The notes under the pieces are model-generated. The model was not told the DNA's origin. It saw only the letters and a program-made list of their open reading frames with translations, and searched no databases. A stretch of DNA of 64,000 bases from contig OZ242312.1 of NCBI GenBank assembly GCA_965207805.1, forward strand, positions 2,914,001-2,978,000, in the 5' to 3' direction. This document shows, piece after piece, positions 34,774 to 43,209 of this stretch. The translations under genes and the position numbers were made by a program. The first letter of the stretch is position 1, and each line of letters starts with the position of its first letter. This DNA comes from Palauibacter sp965207805 (GTDB taxonomy: Bacteria; Gemmatimonadota; Gemmatimonadetes; Palauibacterales; Palauibacteraceae).

Positions 34774-35690
34774 CAGTTGCGGCCTCCTGCCGCGCGCGGA
34801 CGGGCGGACGGCCGGGCGCCGCGAACGTCGGCGGCGCGACGGGCATCGATCGCACCCTCGACGTCGAGCGCCTGACGCATCTCACGCACATCGTGCACGC
34901 GGAGCACATTGGCGCCGCGCCGCGCCGCGGCCAGACACGCCGCGACGGAGGCGGTCACGCGCTCGGCCGGCCCCACATCGAGCAGCGCTCCGAGGAAAGA
35001 CTTGCGCGACGGGCCGACCCACACCGCCGCTCCGAGCGACGCGATCTCATCGAGCCGGGCCAGCAGCTCGAGATTGCCGTCCAGGGACTTGCCGAAGCCG
35101 ATCCCCGGGTCGACCGCGATCTGATCCGGCTCGCAGCCCGCGTCGAGCGCCGTCCGCCGGGCCTCGGCGAGAGCGCCGCGGACCTCCGCCGCGACGTCGC
35201 CGTAGGCGGTGTCGAGCTGCATGGTGCGTGGCGTGCCGCGCATGTGCATGAGAACGAGCCCGACGCCCGTCCGGGCCGCGAGCGTCGCCAACGCCGGATC
35301 GGCGCGCAGGGCCGTCACGTCGTTGATCGCCGCGGCGCCCGCGTCCACCGCCCGCCCCGCCACCTCGAGCTTGTGCGTATCCACGGAGACGGGGATCGGG
35401 AGGTCACGCAGCCCGCGGAGTACCGGTTCGAGCCTGGCCCATTCCTCGTCCGCCGGCACCGGATCGGCGCCGGGGCGGGTGGACTCGGCCCCGATATCGA
35501 GGATCGCCGCTCCCTCTTCCGCGATCTGCCGGCCTCGCGCAATCGCCTTCCGCGGCTGCTCGAACCGGCCGCCATCCGAAAACGAATCGGGCGTGACGTT
35601 CAGGATCCCCGCGATCACGGGTGATTCCAGAGAGATCTCGCGATCGCCTGTCCGCCAGGTGCGCGCCGGCCCGACCGACGAGAGCCCCAT
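34773..35690 (-). CDS. folP: Dihydropteroate synthase FolP
   Basis: FolP joins 4-aminobenzoate to dihydropterin pyrophosphate, in folate synthesis, and is the target of sulfonamides. The 305-residue TIM barrel shows AGILNVTPDSFSDGG, DIGAESTRPGA, PVSVDTHKLEVA, INDVTAL, VLMHMRGTP and DPGIGFGKS, all family landmarks, and VGPSRKSFLGALL near the C-terminus. The C-terminal 15 residues are Arg/Ala-rich. The ATG start follows the ftsH stop by 15 bases. Confidence 0.95.
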   Translation of the reverse strand: MGLSSVGPARTWRTGDREISLESPVIAGILNVTPDSFSDGGRFEQPRKAIARGRQIAEEGAAILDIGAESTRPGADPVPADEEWARLEPVLRGLRDLPIPVSVDTHKLEVAGRAVDAGAAAINDVTALRADPALATLAARTGVGLVLMHMRGTPRTMQLDTAYGDVAAEVRGALAEARRTALDAGCEPDQIAVDPGIGFGKSLDGNLELLARLDEIASLGAAVWVGPSRKSFLGALLDVGPAERVTASVAACLAAARRGANVLRVHDVREMRQALDVEGAIDARRAADVRGARPSARPRAAGGRN

Positions 35691-35705
35691 CCGCGCGCCG
35701 GGCCG

Positions 35706-37706
35706 CTAGGCTGGAGCCGGGGCGGGCTCGCCGCCCGCGCCCTCCAGGGGACGCTCGCGCTGCGGCGCCGGTTCGATGGCCGCCGGCTGCGGCGCCGGCG
35801 GGGCGGGTTCCGAAACCAGGGCCGGCAACTCCTTGCCCTCCTCGAGCAGCTTGATGTCTTCCGAATCCAGCGTTTCCCGCTCCAGCAGCGCCGCCGCGAT
35901 CGCCTCGAGCAGCGCCTGATTCTCGTCGAGGACGACTCGCGTCGCGTCATACGACTCATCGAGGATGCGCTTGATCTCGCCGTCCACGAGTTCGGCCGTC
36001 TTCTCGCTGACCTCGCGGCGTTGAGAGAGGTCCCGGCCCAGAAAGACTTCCTGTTCCCGATCCCCCACGGACATCGCGCCCACGGCCGGCGACATCCCGA
36101 ACTGGGTGACCATGCGGCGCGCGAGATCCGTCGCGCGCTCGATGTCGTTGCCCGCGCCGGTTGTGATCTTGCCGTCGCCGAACATCATTTCTTCGGCGAC
36201 GCGCCCGCCGAAGAGCATCTTGAGCTGGCCCTCGAGCCACTCCTTCGTGTAATTGTGGCGGTCCTCCTCGGGGAGCGACGCCGTGATGCCGAGGGCACGT
36301 CCGCGCGGGACGATCGTCACCTTGTGGAGCGGATCCAGACCCGGGACGCGGAGGGCGACCACGGCATGCCCCGCCTCGTGGTAGGCCGTGACCCGGCGCT
36401 CTTCCTCGGAGATCACCATGCTTCGGCGCTCGGTGCCGAGCATGACCTTGTCCTTGGCCCGCTCGAACTCCTCCATGTAGACGCGATCCTTGTCGTCCCG
36501 CGCCGCGATGAGCGCCGCCTCGTTGACGACGTTCTCGATATCCGCGCCGGAGAGCCCCGGAGTCCCCTTCGCCAGCACCGCGAGGTCGACGTCGTCGGCC
36601 AGCGGGATGTCCTGCGTGTGCACCTGGAAGATTCCCTCCCGCCCCTTGATATCGGGATTGTCGACGACGATCTGGCGGTCGAAGCGACCCGGACGCAGGA
36701 GCGCGGGGTCGAGCACATCGGGCCGGTTCGTCGCCGCGAGGAGGATCACCCCTTCGTTCGATTCGAACCCGTCCATTTCCACGAGCAGCTGGTTGAGGGT
36801 CTGCTCCCGCTCGTCGTGCCCGCCCCCGAGACCCGCCCCCCGGTGGCGCCCGACCGCGTCGATCTCATCGATGAAGATGATGCAGGGCGCCTGGGCCTTC
36901 CCCTGCTCGAAGAGGTCGCGGACGCGGGAAGCGCCCACGCCGACGAACATCTCCACGAAGTCGGAGCCGGACATCGAGAAGAACGGTCGTCCGGCCTCCC
37001 CGGCGACGGCTCTCGCGAGGAGCGTCTTTCCGGTCCCCGGCGGCCCGACGAGGAGCGCGCCCTTCGGCAGCCGCCCCCCCAGGCGCGAGAACTTCCGCGG
37101 ATCCTTGAGGAACTCGATGATCTCCTGCAGTTCGTCCTTCGCCTCATCGCACCCCGCGACGTCGGCGAAGGTGATCTTCGGCGTGTCTCCGCTCAGGAGT
37201 CGGGCCTTCGACTTCCCGAAACTGAACGCCCGCGATCCTCCGGCCTGCATCTGCCGGATGACGAAGAGCCACAGCCCGATGATGAAGATCCAGGGAAGGA
37301 TCGAGATGAATACGTTGAGCCAGTTGCTGCGCGCGGGAAGCGTCTCGATCGTGATGTCGGCCTCGAGGAGCTCGCTCATGAGGGCGTCGCTGATCTCCCG
37401 CGTCGGCAGCAGGAGATGGAAGTTGGCGATTTCCGCCTCGTCGACGGTGATCGCGCTCCTGAGGCTGCCCTCGACCTCGCCGGTGCCGAGCCGCACCTGG
37501 ATCGATTCGATGTTCCGCTGGGTCATCTGCTGGCGGAACTGCGTATAGCTCAGCGTCTCCCGGCTCTCCCTGGCGCCCCCCATGAACTGGAGGAGGGCGA
37601 CGGGAATCAGAATCAGCAGGGCCCAGAACGACGCCGTCCTGAGCCATCGATGCATGCGGCCCGAAGGGTCGCTGCCGTCCGGTCTCTGCGGCTGGTCTTG
37701 TCTCAT
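35706..37706 (-). CDS. ftsH: ATP-dependent zinc metalloprotease FtsH
   Basis: FtsH degrades membrane and regulatory proteins at the inner membrane. The 666-residue protein has two membrane helices (about 25-43 and 133-152) around a periplasmic domain, the AAA module with Walker A GPPGTGKT (221-228), IIFIDEIDAVGR, and the second-region of homology ATNRPDVLDPALLRPGRFD, then the zinc site HEAGH (443-447). The C-terminus is a Pro/Ala-rich tail. The ATG has no Shine-Dalgarno; the leader is a rare A+T-rich patch (AATAAATAAAA) in this genome. Confidence 0.96.
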   Translation of the reverse strand: MRQDQPQRPDGSDPSGRMHRWLRTASFWALLILIPVALLQFMGGARESRETLSYTQFRQQMTQRNIESIQVRLGTGEVEGSLRSAITVDEAEIANFHLLLPTREISDALMSELLEADITIETLPARSNWLNVFISILPWIFIIGLWLFVIRQMQAGGSRAFSFGKSKARLLSGDTPKITFADVAGCDEAKDELQEIIEFLKDPRKFSRLGGRLPKGALLVGPPGTGKTLLARAVAGEAGRPFFSMSGSDFVEMFVGVGASRVRDLFEQGKAQAPCIIFIDEIDAVGRHRGAGLGGGHDEREQTLNQLLVEMDGFESNEGVILLAATNRPDVLDPALLRPGRFDRQIVVDNPDIKGREGIFQVHTQDIPLADDVDLAVLAKGTPGLSGADIENVVNEAALIAARDDKDRVYMEEFERAKDKVMLGTERRSMVISEEERRVTAYHEAGHAVVALRVPGLDPLHKVTIVPRGRALGITASLPEEDRHNYTKEWLEGQLKMLFGGRVAEEMMFGDGKITTGAGNDIERATDLARRMVTQFGMSPAVGAMSVGDREQEVFLGRDLSQRREVSEKTAELVDGEIKRILDESYDATRVVLDENQALLEAIAAALLERETLDSEDIKLLEEGKELPALVSEPAPPAPQPAAIEPAPQRERPLEGAGGEPAPAPA

Positions 37707-37731
37707 TTTTATTTATTCCGGCCTTATTTGC

Positions 37732-38295
37732 TCACGTACGAAGAGACGCGATAAACGGAAGGTGACGAAAATCCTCCGCCTGATCCAATCCATACCCCAC
37801 AAGGAACTCATTTGGTGCATCGAAGCCAACCCACCGCGGCTCCCACTCGAGATCCGGCGCGATGCGCTTGTGGAGGAGCGCGCAGATCTCGAGAGAAGCG
37901 GGATCTCGCTCGGCGATCCCGCCGCACAGCTGATTCAACGTGGTGCCGCTGTCCACGATGTCTTCGACGATGATGATGTGCCGGCCGGCCATCGGAGCCC
38001 GCGGGTCGTAGAGCAGTTCCACGGTGCCCGAACTCTTCGTGCCCTTGCCGTAGCTCGACGCGACGAGGAAGTCGACCTGCAGCGGACGCCGAATCTCGCG
38101 GACCAGGTCGCCGAGAAACACGAACGATCCCTTGAGCAGGCCCAGCAGCAGTACATCGGCGTCCCGCGGGTATGCGGCGGCGATATCCGCACCCATGCGG
38201 GCGACGCGGTCCGCAATCGCCGCTGCGGAGTAGACGATGTGCTCGAGGGACTCGCTGCCGGTGTACGCCGTGAACTCACGTTCCGCGGCGGTCAT
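37732..38295 (-). CDS. hpt: Hypoxanthine phosphoribosyltransferase
   Basis: Hpt salvages hypoxanthine/guanine with PRPP. The 187-residue protein has LLLGLLKGSFVFLGDLVR (PPi loop), VDFLVASSYGKGTKSSG, the PRPP-binding loop IIIVEDIVDSGTTL and VGFDAPNEFLVGYGLD that stacks on the base. The ATG at 38293-38295 is chosen as it gives usual length; it overlaps the tilS end by 20 bases. The tilS-hpt-ftsH order is a widely conserved bacterial arrangement. Confidence 0.94.
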   Translation of the reverse strand: MTAAEREFTAYTGSESLEHIVYSAAAIADRVARMGADIAAAYPRDADVLLLGLLKGSFVFLGDLVREIRRPLQVDFLVASSYGKGTKSSGTVELLYDPRAPMAGRHIIIVEDIVDSGTTLNQLCGGIAERDPASLEICALLHKRIAPDLEWEPRWVGFDAPNEFLVGYGLDQAEDFRHLPFIASLRT

Positions 38296-39721
38296 CGTGT
38301 CGATCTCGGCGCTCTGTGAATCCAATGGCGAACCACGCTCCTCCGGGGTCGGCCGGCTCCACCGCCGCCCGAGAGTGTCCGGCCACCCACAGCACTCTCC
38401 GGTCGGCGTCCACGACGACCGGCACGCCTGCACGATTCGAGGCCGGCACGCGGCGCTCCATCAGGAGCTTCGCGACCTTTCGCGACCCGGCCCGCGTGCG
38501 GATCCGGTCTCCGGGTTGCGGCCCCCGTACCCGGATCGGAAATCGGACCCGGTCAACGGGGAAAGAGGTCGCCCAGCGTTCCGTGCCTTCGAGGGCGCTC
38601 CAGCGCACCTCCCAGGCACTCCCGCCGAGGCGGATCGGCCCCCGACCCGCCCGCCGCGCCCGCGCTCGATCGATGTCGAGTTCGCGGTCGAGCGGCACCT
38701 CTCGCGCGCACCGTACATGAATCCGGTCGAACTCCCGCTCGACCCGCAGGCCCGCCGCGACGTCCACCCCGCGACCGCTCTCCCCCGTGTCTACGAAGGA
38801 TGCGCCCATGCGGGTTCCGCGCCGGGACAGCTGGAAGCCCATGTCCCGGGCGAGCTGCCGCAACATGCGCCCGCGAGCCGCCCGATCATACCCCAGCAGT
38901 CGGGACCGGGCAATTTGCGCTCCGTCGGCGCTTTCCCGGTATCCCGCGGCGGAAAGAAACCGCCTGGCGCCCGCTTCCAGCCCGCCCTCGGCCACGAGGG
39001 CATTCCGTCCGAGTTCCGCCAGCAGCCGGCGGACGGACGGCTCCTCATCGGCCAGCGCCGGCAGCAGGCCGTACCGCATCCGCGAGCGCCGGTAACGGGG
39101 ATTCCGGTTCGCGGGGTCCTTCACCCACTCCCGTCCCGTGGCCCGCAGATAGCTCCTCAGGTCGTCGCGCGCGAAGCCGAGCAGCGGACGCACGAAGGCG
39201 CCGCGGCGCGCCGGGATGCCGGCCAGCCCGCGAAAGCCGGGGCCGCGCAGGAGGTTCAGCAACACCGTCTCCACGTGGTCATCGCGCTGGTGCGCGAGGG
39301 CAACGCGATCCGCCCCGGCCCGACGCCGCGCCTCGGCCAGGAAGGCATATCGGGCCGCCCGCCACTCCGCCGGGCCGCCCGTGAGTCTGTTCGCGCGGCC
39401 CACGTCGCACGGCACTTCGGCCTGGCGGCAGAGTTCCGCCGCTCTCGCGGCCCAGGCGGCGCTTTCCGGTTGAATTCCATGGTCGAAATGGGCCGCGCTC
39501 AGCTTCAGCGGCCAGGACTCGCCCAGTGCGCGGAGGAGATGCAGGAGCGCGAGCGAGTCCGACCCGCCGGAAAAGGCCACGACCACGCGCGAGCCTCGCG
39601 GCAGAAGCTCCGGAGCCGCCCGGAGCACACCCCGCAGGCGCGCCGCCACGCCCGCGCCCGCGGCTGACGGGGCTTCGGCGCGGAGCGTCAGGACTCTCCG
39701 GGAGGGGGGCGGTCGCGCCAC
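38276..39721 (-). CDS. tilS: tRNA(Ile)-lysidine synthase TilS
   Basis: TilS modifies C34 of tRNA-Ile(CAU) with lysine so that it reads AUA. The 481-residue protein has the PP-loop ATP motif VAFSGGSDSLALLHLL (about 48-63), HFDHGIQPES, LAHQRDDHVETVLLNLLRG and RPLLGFARDDLRSYL. The C-terminal domain has RVRGPQPGDRIRTRAGSRKVAKLLMERRVP. The start is a GTG at 39719-39721 that overlaps the preceding small ORF by 34 bases; no strong ribosome-binding site is seen, so the exact start is open. Confidence 0.93.
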   Translation of the reverse strand: MARPPPSRRVLTLRAEAPSAAGAGVAARLRGVLRAAPELLPRGSRVVVAFSGGSDSLALLHLLRALGESWPLKLSAAHFDHGIQPESAAWAARAAELCRQAEVPCDVGRANRLTGGPAEWRAARYAFLAEARRRAGADRVALAHQRDDHVETVLLNLLRGPGFRGLAGIPARRGAFVRPLLGFARDDLRSYLRATGREWVKDPANRNPRYRRSRMRYGLLPALADEEPSVRRLLAELGRNALVAEGGLEAGARRFLSAAGYRESADGAQIARSRLLGYDRAARGRMLRQLARDMGFQLSRRGTRMGASFVDTGESGRGVDVAAGLRVEREFDRIHVRCAREVPLDRELDIDRARARRAGRGPIRLGGSAWEVRWSALEGTERWATSFPVDRVRFPIRVRGPQPGDRIRTRAGSRKVAKLLMERRVPASNRAGVPVVVDADRRVLWVAGHSRAAVEPADPGGAWFAIGFTERRDRHDDRRGT

Positions 39722-39939
39722 GCGGCCGGGCCGCGGCGAAAGTCGAGTTGCTCGGCCACGGAGACGCCGAACCTCGGTCGCGCCGGCAACTCCCCGAACG
39801 CGATCTCGCGCGGGGCGCCGGGAGAGGGATCCTCGGAGGCGGTCCCGGATCGGCCGAGCTTGCGCCCGTGCTCCCAGACGCGATCCCGCCCGGTGACGTA
39901 TGCGCGCAGCGCGCCCGCGACGTCCTTCGATCCGCTCAA
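39688..39939 (-). CDS. Small basic ORF between frr and tilS, function unknown
   Basis: The frame has 83 codons and starts at a TTG that overlaps the frr stop (TTGA). The product is Arg/Gly/Pro-rich, without hydrophobic segments or a recognised fold; the N-terminus (SGSKDVAGALRAYVTGRD) could be helical. Because the last 34 bases overlap tilS and the ribosome-binding site is too close, this may be a real coupled small gene or just open sequence between genes. If it is not a gene, the span is a 214-base spacer. Confidence 0.35.
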   Translation of the reverse strand: MSGSKDVAGALRAYVTGRDRVWEHGRKLGRSGTASEDPSPGAPREIAFGELPARPRFGVSVAEQLDFRRGPAAWRDRPPPGES

Positions 39940-40493
39940 ACCTCCATCACCTCCCCTTCCCTGCGTGCCAGCATCGCGTCGATCTTCCCGACGTATTCGT
40001 CGGTATGCGTCTGGACTTCGGTCATCGTGCGGCGTGCGATGTCTTCACCGACCTCCCCGTCCCGCTGCATCTTGAGAAGCCGGTCGCGCGCTTCGTGTCT
40101 CGCGTGCCGAATCGACACCCGCCCCTCTTCCGCCATGCGGTGGAGGATCTTGACGAGGTCGCGCCGGCGCTCCTCGGTCAGCGGTGGAATGGGCACCCGG
40201 ACGACGGAGCCGTCCACCGAAGGGTTGAGCCCCAGGTCGCCGCTCTGGATCGCGCGCGCGACATCGCGGGCGATGTTCGGGTCGTACGGCTGTACGAGGA
40301 GCATGGTCGGCTCGGGGGCGCTGACGTTCGCCACCTGCCGCAACTGCACGATCGAGCCATACGCCTCGACCCTCACGCCGTCGAGGATCGCGGTCGTCGC
40401 CTTGCCCGTACGAACGGTGGCGAATTCGCGCGCGATCGCCTCGATCGCGCTTTCCATCGCCAGGACCGCATTCTCCAGCGTCTCCTCCGGCAC
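39936..40493 (-). CDS. frr: Ribosome-recycling factor
   Basis: RRF splits post-termination ribosomes with EF-G. The 185-residue protein shows ATVRTGKATTAILDGVRVEAYGS at the N-terminal helix bundle, PYDPNIARDVARAIQSGDLGLNPSVDG in the middle, PIPPLTEERRRDLVK and the C-terminal KIDAMLARREGEVMEV, all family landmarks. The GTG start (40491-40493) is 22 bases after pyrH, in the standard tsf-pyrH-frr order. Confidence 0.96.
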   Translation of the reverse strand: MPEETLENAVLAMESAIEAIAREFATVRTGKATTAILDGVRVEAYGSIVQLRQVANVSAPEPTMLLVQPYDPNIARDVARAIQSGDLGLNPSVDGSVVRVPIPPLTEERRRDLVKILHRMAEEGRVSIRHARHEARDRLLKMQRDGEVGEDIARRTMTEVQTHTDEYVGKIDAMLARREGEVMEV

Positions 40494-40515
40494 CGTCCCC
40501 TCCGATCGTGGCTAC

Positions 40516-41220
40516 CTACCCGACGAGCGTCCCGATCCTCTCGCCTTGCAACGCTGCCAGGATTGCACCCGGCCGCTTGATGTTCAAGACGACGATGGGC
40601 AGCGCGTTTTCCTTGCACAGGGAGATCGCCGCCGCGTCCATGACGGCGAGTTCACGCGTCATCACCTCGAGATAGCCGATCTCGTCGATGAGCGAGGCCT
40701 CCGGATCGGTCTCCGGATCCGCGGTGTACACGCCGTCGACCCGCGTCGCCTTCATGATCACGTCGGCTTCCATCTCGATCGCCCGCAGCACGGCCGCAGT
40801 ATCGGTGGAAAAATACGGGTTTCCCGTACCTCCGGCGAAGATCACGACCCTTCTCTTCTCGAGATGGCGCAGCGCGCGACGCCGGATGTAGGGCTCCGCG
40901 AGTTCTTCCATCCGGATGGCGGACATGACCCGCGTCTCCACGCCGGACTGTTCGAGCATGTCCTGCAGCGCCATCGCGTTGATCACGGTCGCGAGCATGC
41001 CCATGTAATCCGCGCTCACGCGATCCATGCCGCGCGCGCTCGCGACCGTGCCGCGCATGATGTTCCCGCCGCCCACGACGAGTCCCAGGCTCACGCCGCT
41101 CTCGTGGACGCGACGGATTTCGTGCGTGAGTTCCTCGATGACCGGCGGGTCGATGCCGAACCCCCGATTCCCGGCGAGCGATTCGCCGGAGAGCTTCACG
41201 AGGGCGCGGCGGTACTTCAG
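40516..41220 (-). CDS. pyrH: UMP kinase PyrH, apparently with a CTG start
   Basis: PyrH phosphorylates UMP to UDP. Motifs are KLSGESLAG near the N-terminus, GLVVGGGNIMRG, RMDRVSADYMGMLATVINA-like sequence and ATRVDGVYTADP. The family begins with a short M-x-Y-x-R-x-LLKLSGE stretch. Here the matching codon is CTG (41218-41220, followed by KYRRALVKLSGE), giving 234 residues, the normal length. No ATG, GTG or TTG lies in frame between this codon and the tsf stop; upstream starts would be within tsf. GGGGGA lies about ten bases upstream of the CTG. Confidence 0.93.
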   Translation of the reverse strand: MKYRRALVKLSGESLAGNRGFGIDPPVIEELTHEIRRVHESGVSLGLVVGGGNIMRGTVASARGMDRVSADYMGMLATVINAMALQDMLEQSGVETRVMSAIRMEELAEPYIRRRALRHLEKRRVVIFAGGTGNPYFSTDTAAVLRAIEMEADVIMKATRVDGVYTADPETDPEASLIDEIGYLEVMTRELAVMDAAAISLCKENALPIVVLNIKRPGAILAALQGERIGTLVG

Positions 41221-41255
41221 GTCGCCCGCGTCCCCCGGAATCCGGCCCGCGGAAC

Positions 41256-42104
41256 TCAGCCGCCCACCTCGAAGCGGACGAACCGCCGAACCGCCAGATC
41301 CTCTCCCGCCTTGCGCAGGACGTCCTTCACCGCCAGGTCCGGATCCCGCACGTAGGCCTGCCACAGAAGCGCGTTCTCCTCGTAGAACTTGCGCATCCGG
41401 CCCTCTACGATCTTTTCCGTGATCGAGGCCGGCTTGCCCTGCTCCAGCGCCTGTTCGGTCAGCAGCTTGCGCTCGCGTTCGACCTCCGCCTCCGGAATGT
41501 CGTCGGGCGACACGCCACGGGGATTCGTGGCCGCGGCATGCATCGCGATCCCGCGGGCCGCCTCCATCGCCGCCTCGCCGGAGTCCGAAACCTCCAGCAG
41601 CACGCCGATGCGATTCCCGAAGTGGACGTAGGATGCGAAGGCCCCGTCGGCGCCCAGATCATAGCGCACCGCGCGTCCGACCTGGACGTTCTCTCCGACC
41701 TGGACCCGCAGCTCGTTGAGGCGGCTCTCGATCGCGTCTCCCCCCTCGAGCTGGAGCAGCGCATCGCCCGGCACGGTCTCCCCGTTCTGCACCGGGAGGT
41801 CGAAGAGCCGCTCCGCCAGATCCCGCGAGAAATCCTCGAACGCCTCGCTGCGCGCAACGAAATCCGTTTCGCTCAGCACTTCGACCATCGAGGCGGACCC
41901 GTCGCGCATCGCGATGCGGATCGTGCCTTCCGAAACGGCGCGCGCCTCGCGCTTCGCCGCCTTCGCCGCGCCCGCCTTCCTGAGCAGGTCGATGGCCCGC
42001 TCCGTATCTCCGTCCGATTCGATGAGCGCGCGCTTGCAGTCCATCATCCCGGCGCCTGTCCGGTCGCGGAGAGCCTTCACCGCCCCGGCCGTGATCTGCG
42101 TCAT
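41256..42104 (-). CDS. tsf: Translation elongation factor Ts
   Basis: EF-Ts exchanges GDP for GTP on EF-Tu. The 282-residue protein has the N-terminal domain ending in LRDRTGAGMMDCKRAL, the TDFVAR-containing core (SETDFVARSEAFEDFSRDLA), and C-terminal HAAATNPRGVSPDDIP and EGRMRKFYEE. The second ATG (42102-42104) is preferred, since the family starts M-x-I-TA; another ATG three codons upstream also lies near AAGGAG. An intrinsic terminator precedes the gene by 20 bases. Confidence 0.96.
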   Translation of the reverse strand: MTQITAGAVKALRDRTGAGMMDCKRALIESDGDTERAIDLLRKAGAAKAAKREARAVSEGTIRIAMRDGSASMVEVLSETDFVARSEAFEDFSRDLAERLFDLPVQNGETVPGDALLQLEGGDAIESRLNELRVQVGENVQVGRAVRYDLGADGAFASYVHFGNRIGVLLEVSDSGEAAMEAARGIAMHAAATNPRGVSPDDIPEAEVERERKLLTEQALEQGKPASITEKIVEGRMRKFYEENALLWQAYVRDPDLAVKDVLRKAGEDLAVRRFVRFEVGG

Positions 42105-42124
42105 GGTCTCCATGTCTCCTTCCT

Positions 42125-42151
42125 AAAAAAAAAGGGCCACCGAAGTGGCCC
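42125..42151 (-). terminator. Intrinsic terminator between rpsB and tsf
   Basis: On the minus strand the stem GGGCCAC / GTGGCCC (42145-42151 and 42134-42140) is closed by the stable tetraloop TTCG and followed by nine T residues (complement of 42125-42133). It lies eight bases after the rpsB stop and 20 bases before the tsf start. It should attenuate readthrough from rpsB to tsf. Confidence 0.92.
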
Positions 42152-42158
42152 CTTGCGG

Positions 42159-43187
42159 TCACTTCTCTTCTGACTCCACCTCTCCGACAACTGCCGCTTC
42201 GGCATCCTCCGATCCGGCGTCCGCCGCAGGCTCCGGGTTGTCGGCCGCCTCGGCCTTCGCATCGCTCTCGGCCGCCTCGGCCTTCGCATCGCTCTCGGCG
42301 GCTTTCGCATCGCTCTCGGCCGGCTCGGCTTCCCCGTCGGCGCTCTCTATCACGGCCGGATGGTGCAGCCGCTGCGCGATGACCTCCGGACGCGGCTTTC
42401 GCCTCGGCCTCCGGCGGCGCGAACTGCCGGCGGCGTCGGCGACCCCGCCGGCGTCGCTCGAATACGTGTACGCCTGCGACTCCGACTCTTCCCGTCCCGC
42501 CTCCGGAATCTCGCGCCGCGACGCCTCCACGACGTCGGCGACCGAGCGCGTGATCAGCGAGACGGAGCGAATCGCGTCATCGTTGCCCGCGATGGCGATC
42601 GTGAGGAGATCGGGGTCCGCATTCGTGTCCGCGATCGCGACGACCGGGATGCCGAGGCGGTTCGCCTCGCGCACCGCGATGTCCTCGCGGGTCGAATCCA
42701 CGACGAACACGAGCCCGGGCAGCCGCGACATCTCCTTGATGCCGGACAGATAGCGGTCGAGCTTCTGGCGCTCCCGCTCGAGGAGCAGCCGCTCCTTCTT
42801 CGTGTAGAACTCGAACGCCCCCTCCTCGACGCCCCGCTCGAGCTCCTTCAGGCGTGCGATGTTCTTCTTGATCGTCTGGAAGTTGGTGAGCATCCCGCCG
42901 AGCCAGCGTTCCGTGACGTAGAAGGAACCACACCGCTCGGCCTCTCCCCGCACGACGCGGGCGAGCTGGGGCTTCGTACAGACGAAGAGCACGGACTTGC
43001 CCCCGACGATCGTCTCGCGCACGAGTTCGTGAGCCCGTTCGAGCTCCCGCTGCGTCTTCTTGAGATCGATGAGGTAGATCCCGCCGCACTCGGCGAAGAT
43101 GTATTTCCGCATCTTCGGGTTCCAGCGGTGTGTCTGGTGCCCGAAGTGTACGCCCGCCTTCAAGAGGTCCTGCAGCTCGACGCCCAT
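42159..43187 (-). CDS. rpsB: 30S ribosomal protein S2 with repetitive C-terminal extension
   Basis: S2 binds the small subunit near S1. Residues 1-230 are standard: LLKAGVHFGHQTHRWNPKMRKYIF, LIDLKKTQREL, RWLGGMLTNFQTIKKNIARLK and VVAIADTNADPDLLTIAIAGNDDAIRS. The protein then continues for about 110 residues: a basic segment (SRRRRPRRKPRPE) and an acidic tail of repeated AESDAKAEA units. Bacterial S2 is usually 230-260 residues, so 342 is long. The gene ends eight bases before an intrinsic terminator. Confidence 0.96.
   Translation of the reverse strand: MGVELQDLLKAGVHFGHQTHRWNPKMRKYIFAECGGIYLIDLKKTQRELERAHELVRETIVGGKSVLFVCTKPQLARVVRGEAERCGSFYVTERWLGGMLTNFQTIKKNIARLKELERGVEEGAFEFYTKKERLLLERERQKLDRYLSGIKEMSRLPGLVFVVDSTREDIAVREANRLGIPVVAIADTNADPDLLTIAIAGNDDAIRSVSLITRSVADVVEASRREIPEAGREESESQAYTYSSDAGGVADAAGSSRRRRPRRKPRPEVIAQRLHHPAVIESADGEAEPAESDAKAAESDAKAEAAESDAKAEAADNPEPAADAGSEDAEAAVVGEVESEEK
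42244..42318. repeat. 27-bp tandem repeat in the 3' part of rpsB
   Basis: Two perfect adjacent copies of a 27-bp unit (42244-42270 and 42271-42297) are followed by a 21-bp partial copy (42298-42318). The unit stays in frame (nine codons) and encodes the ESDAKAEAA-like repeats of the S2 tail. Confidence 0.9.
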
Positions 43188-43209
43188 GCGTTCGGCTATC
43201 CGCCTTCCG

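Noticed and set aside
42244..42318. 27-bp repeats as a CRISPR
   Set aside because: The copies are directly adjacent without spacers and are in frame within rpsB.
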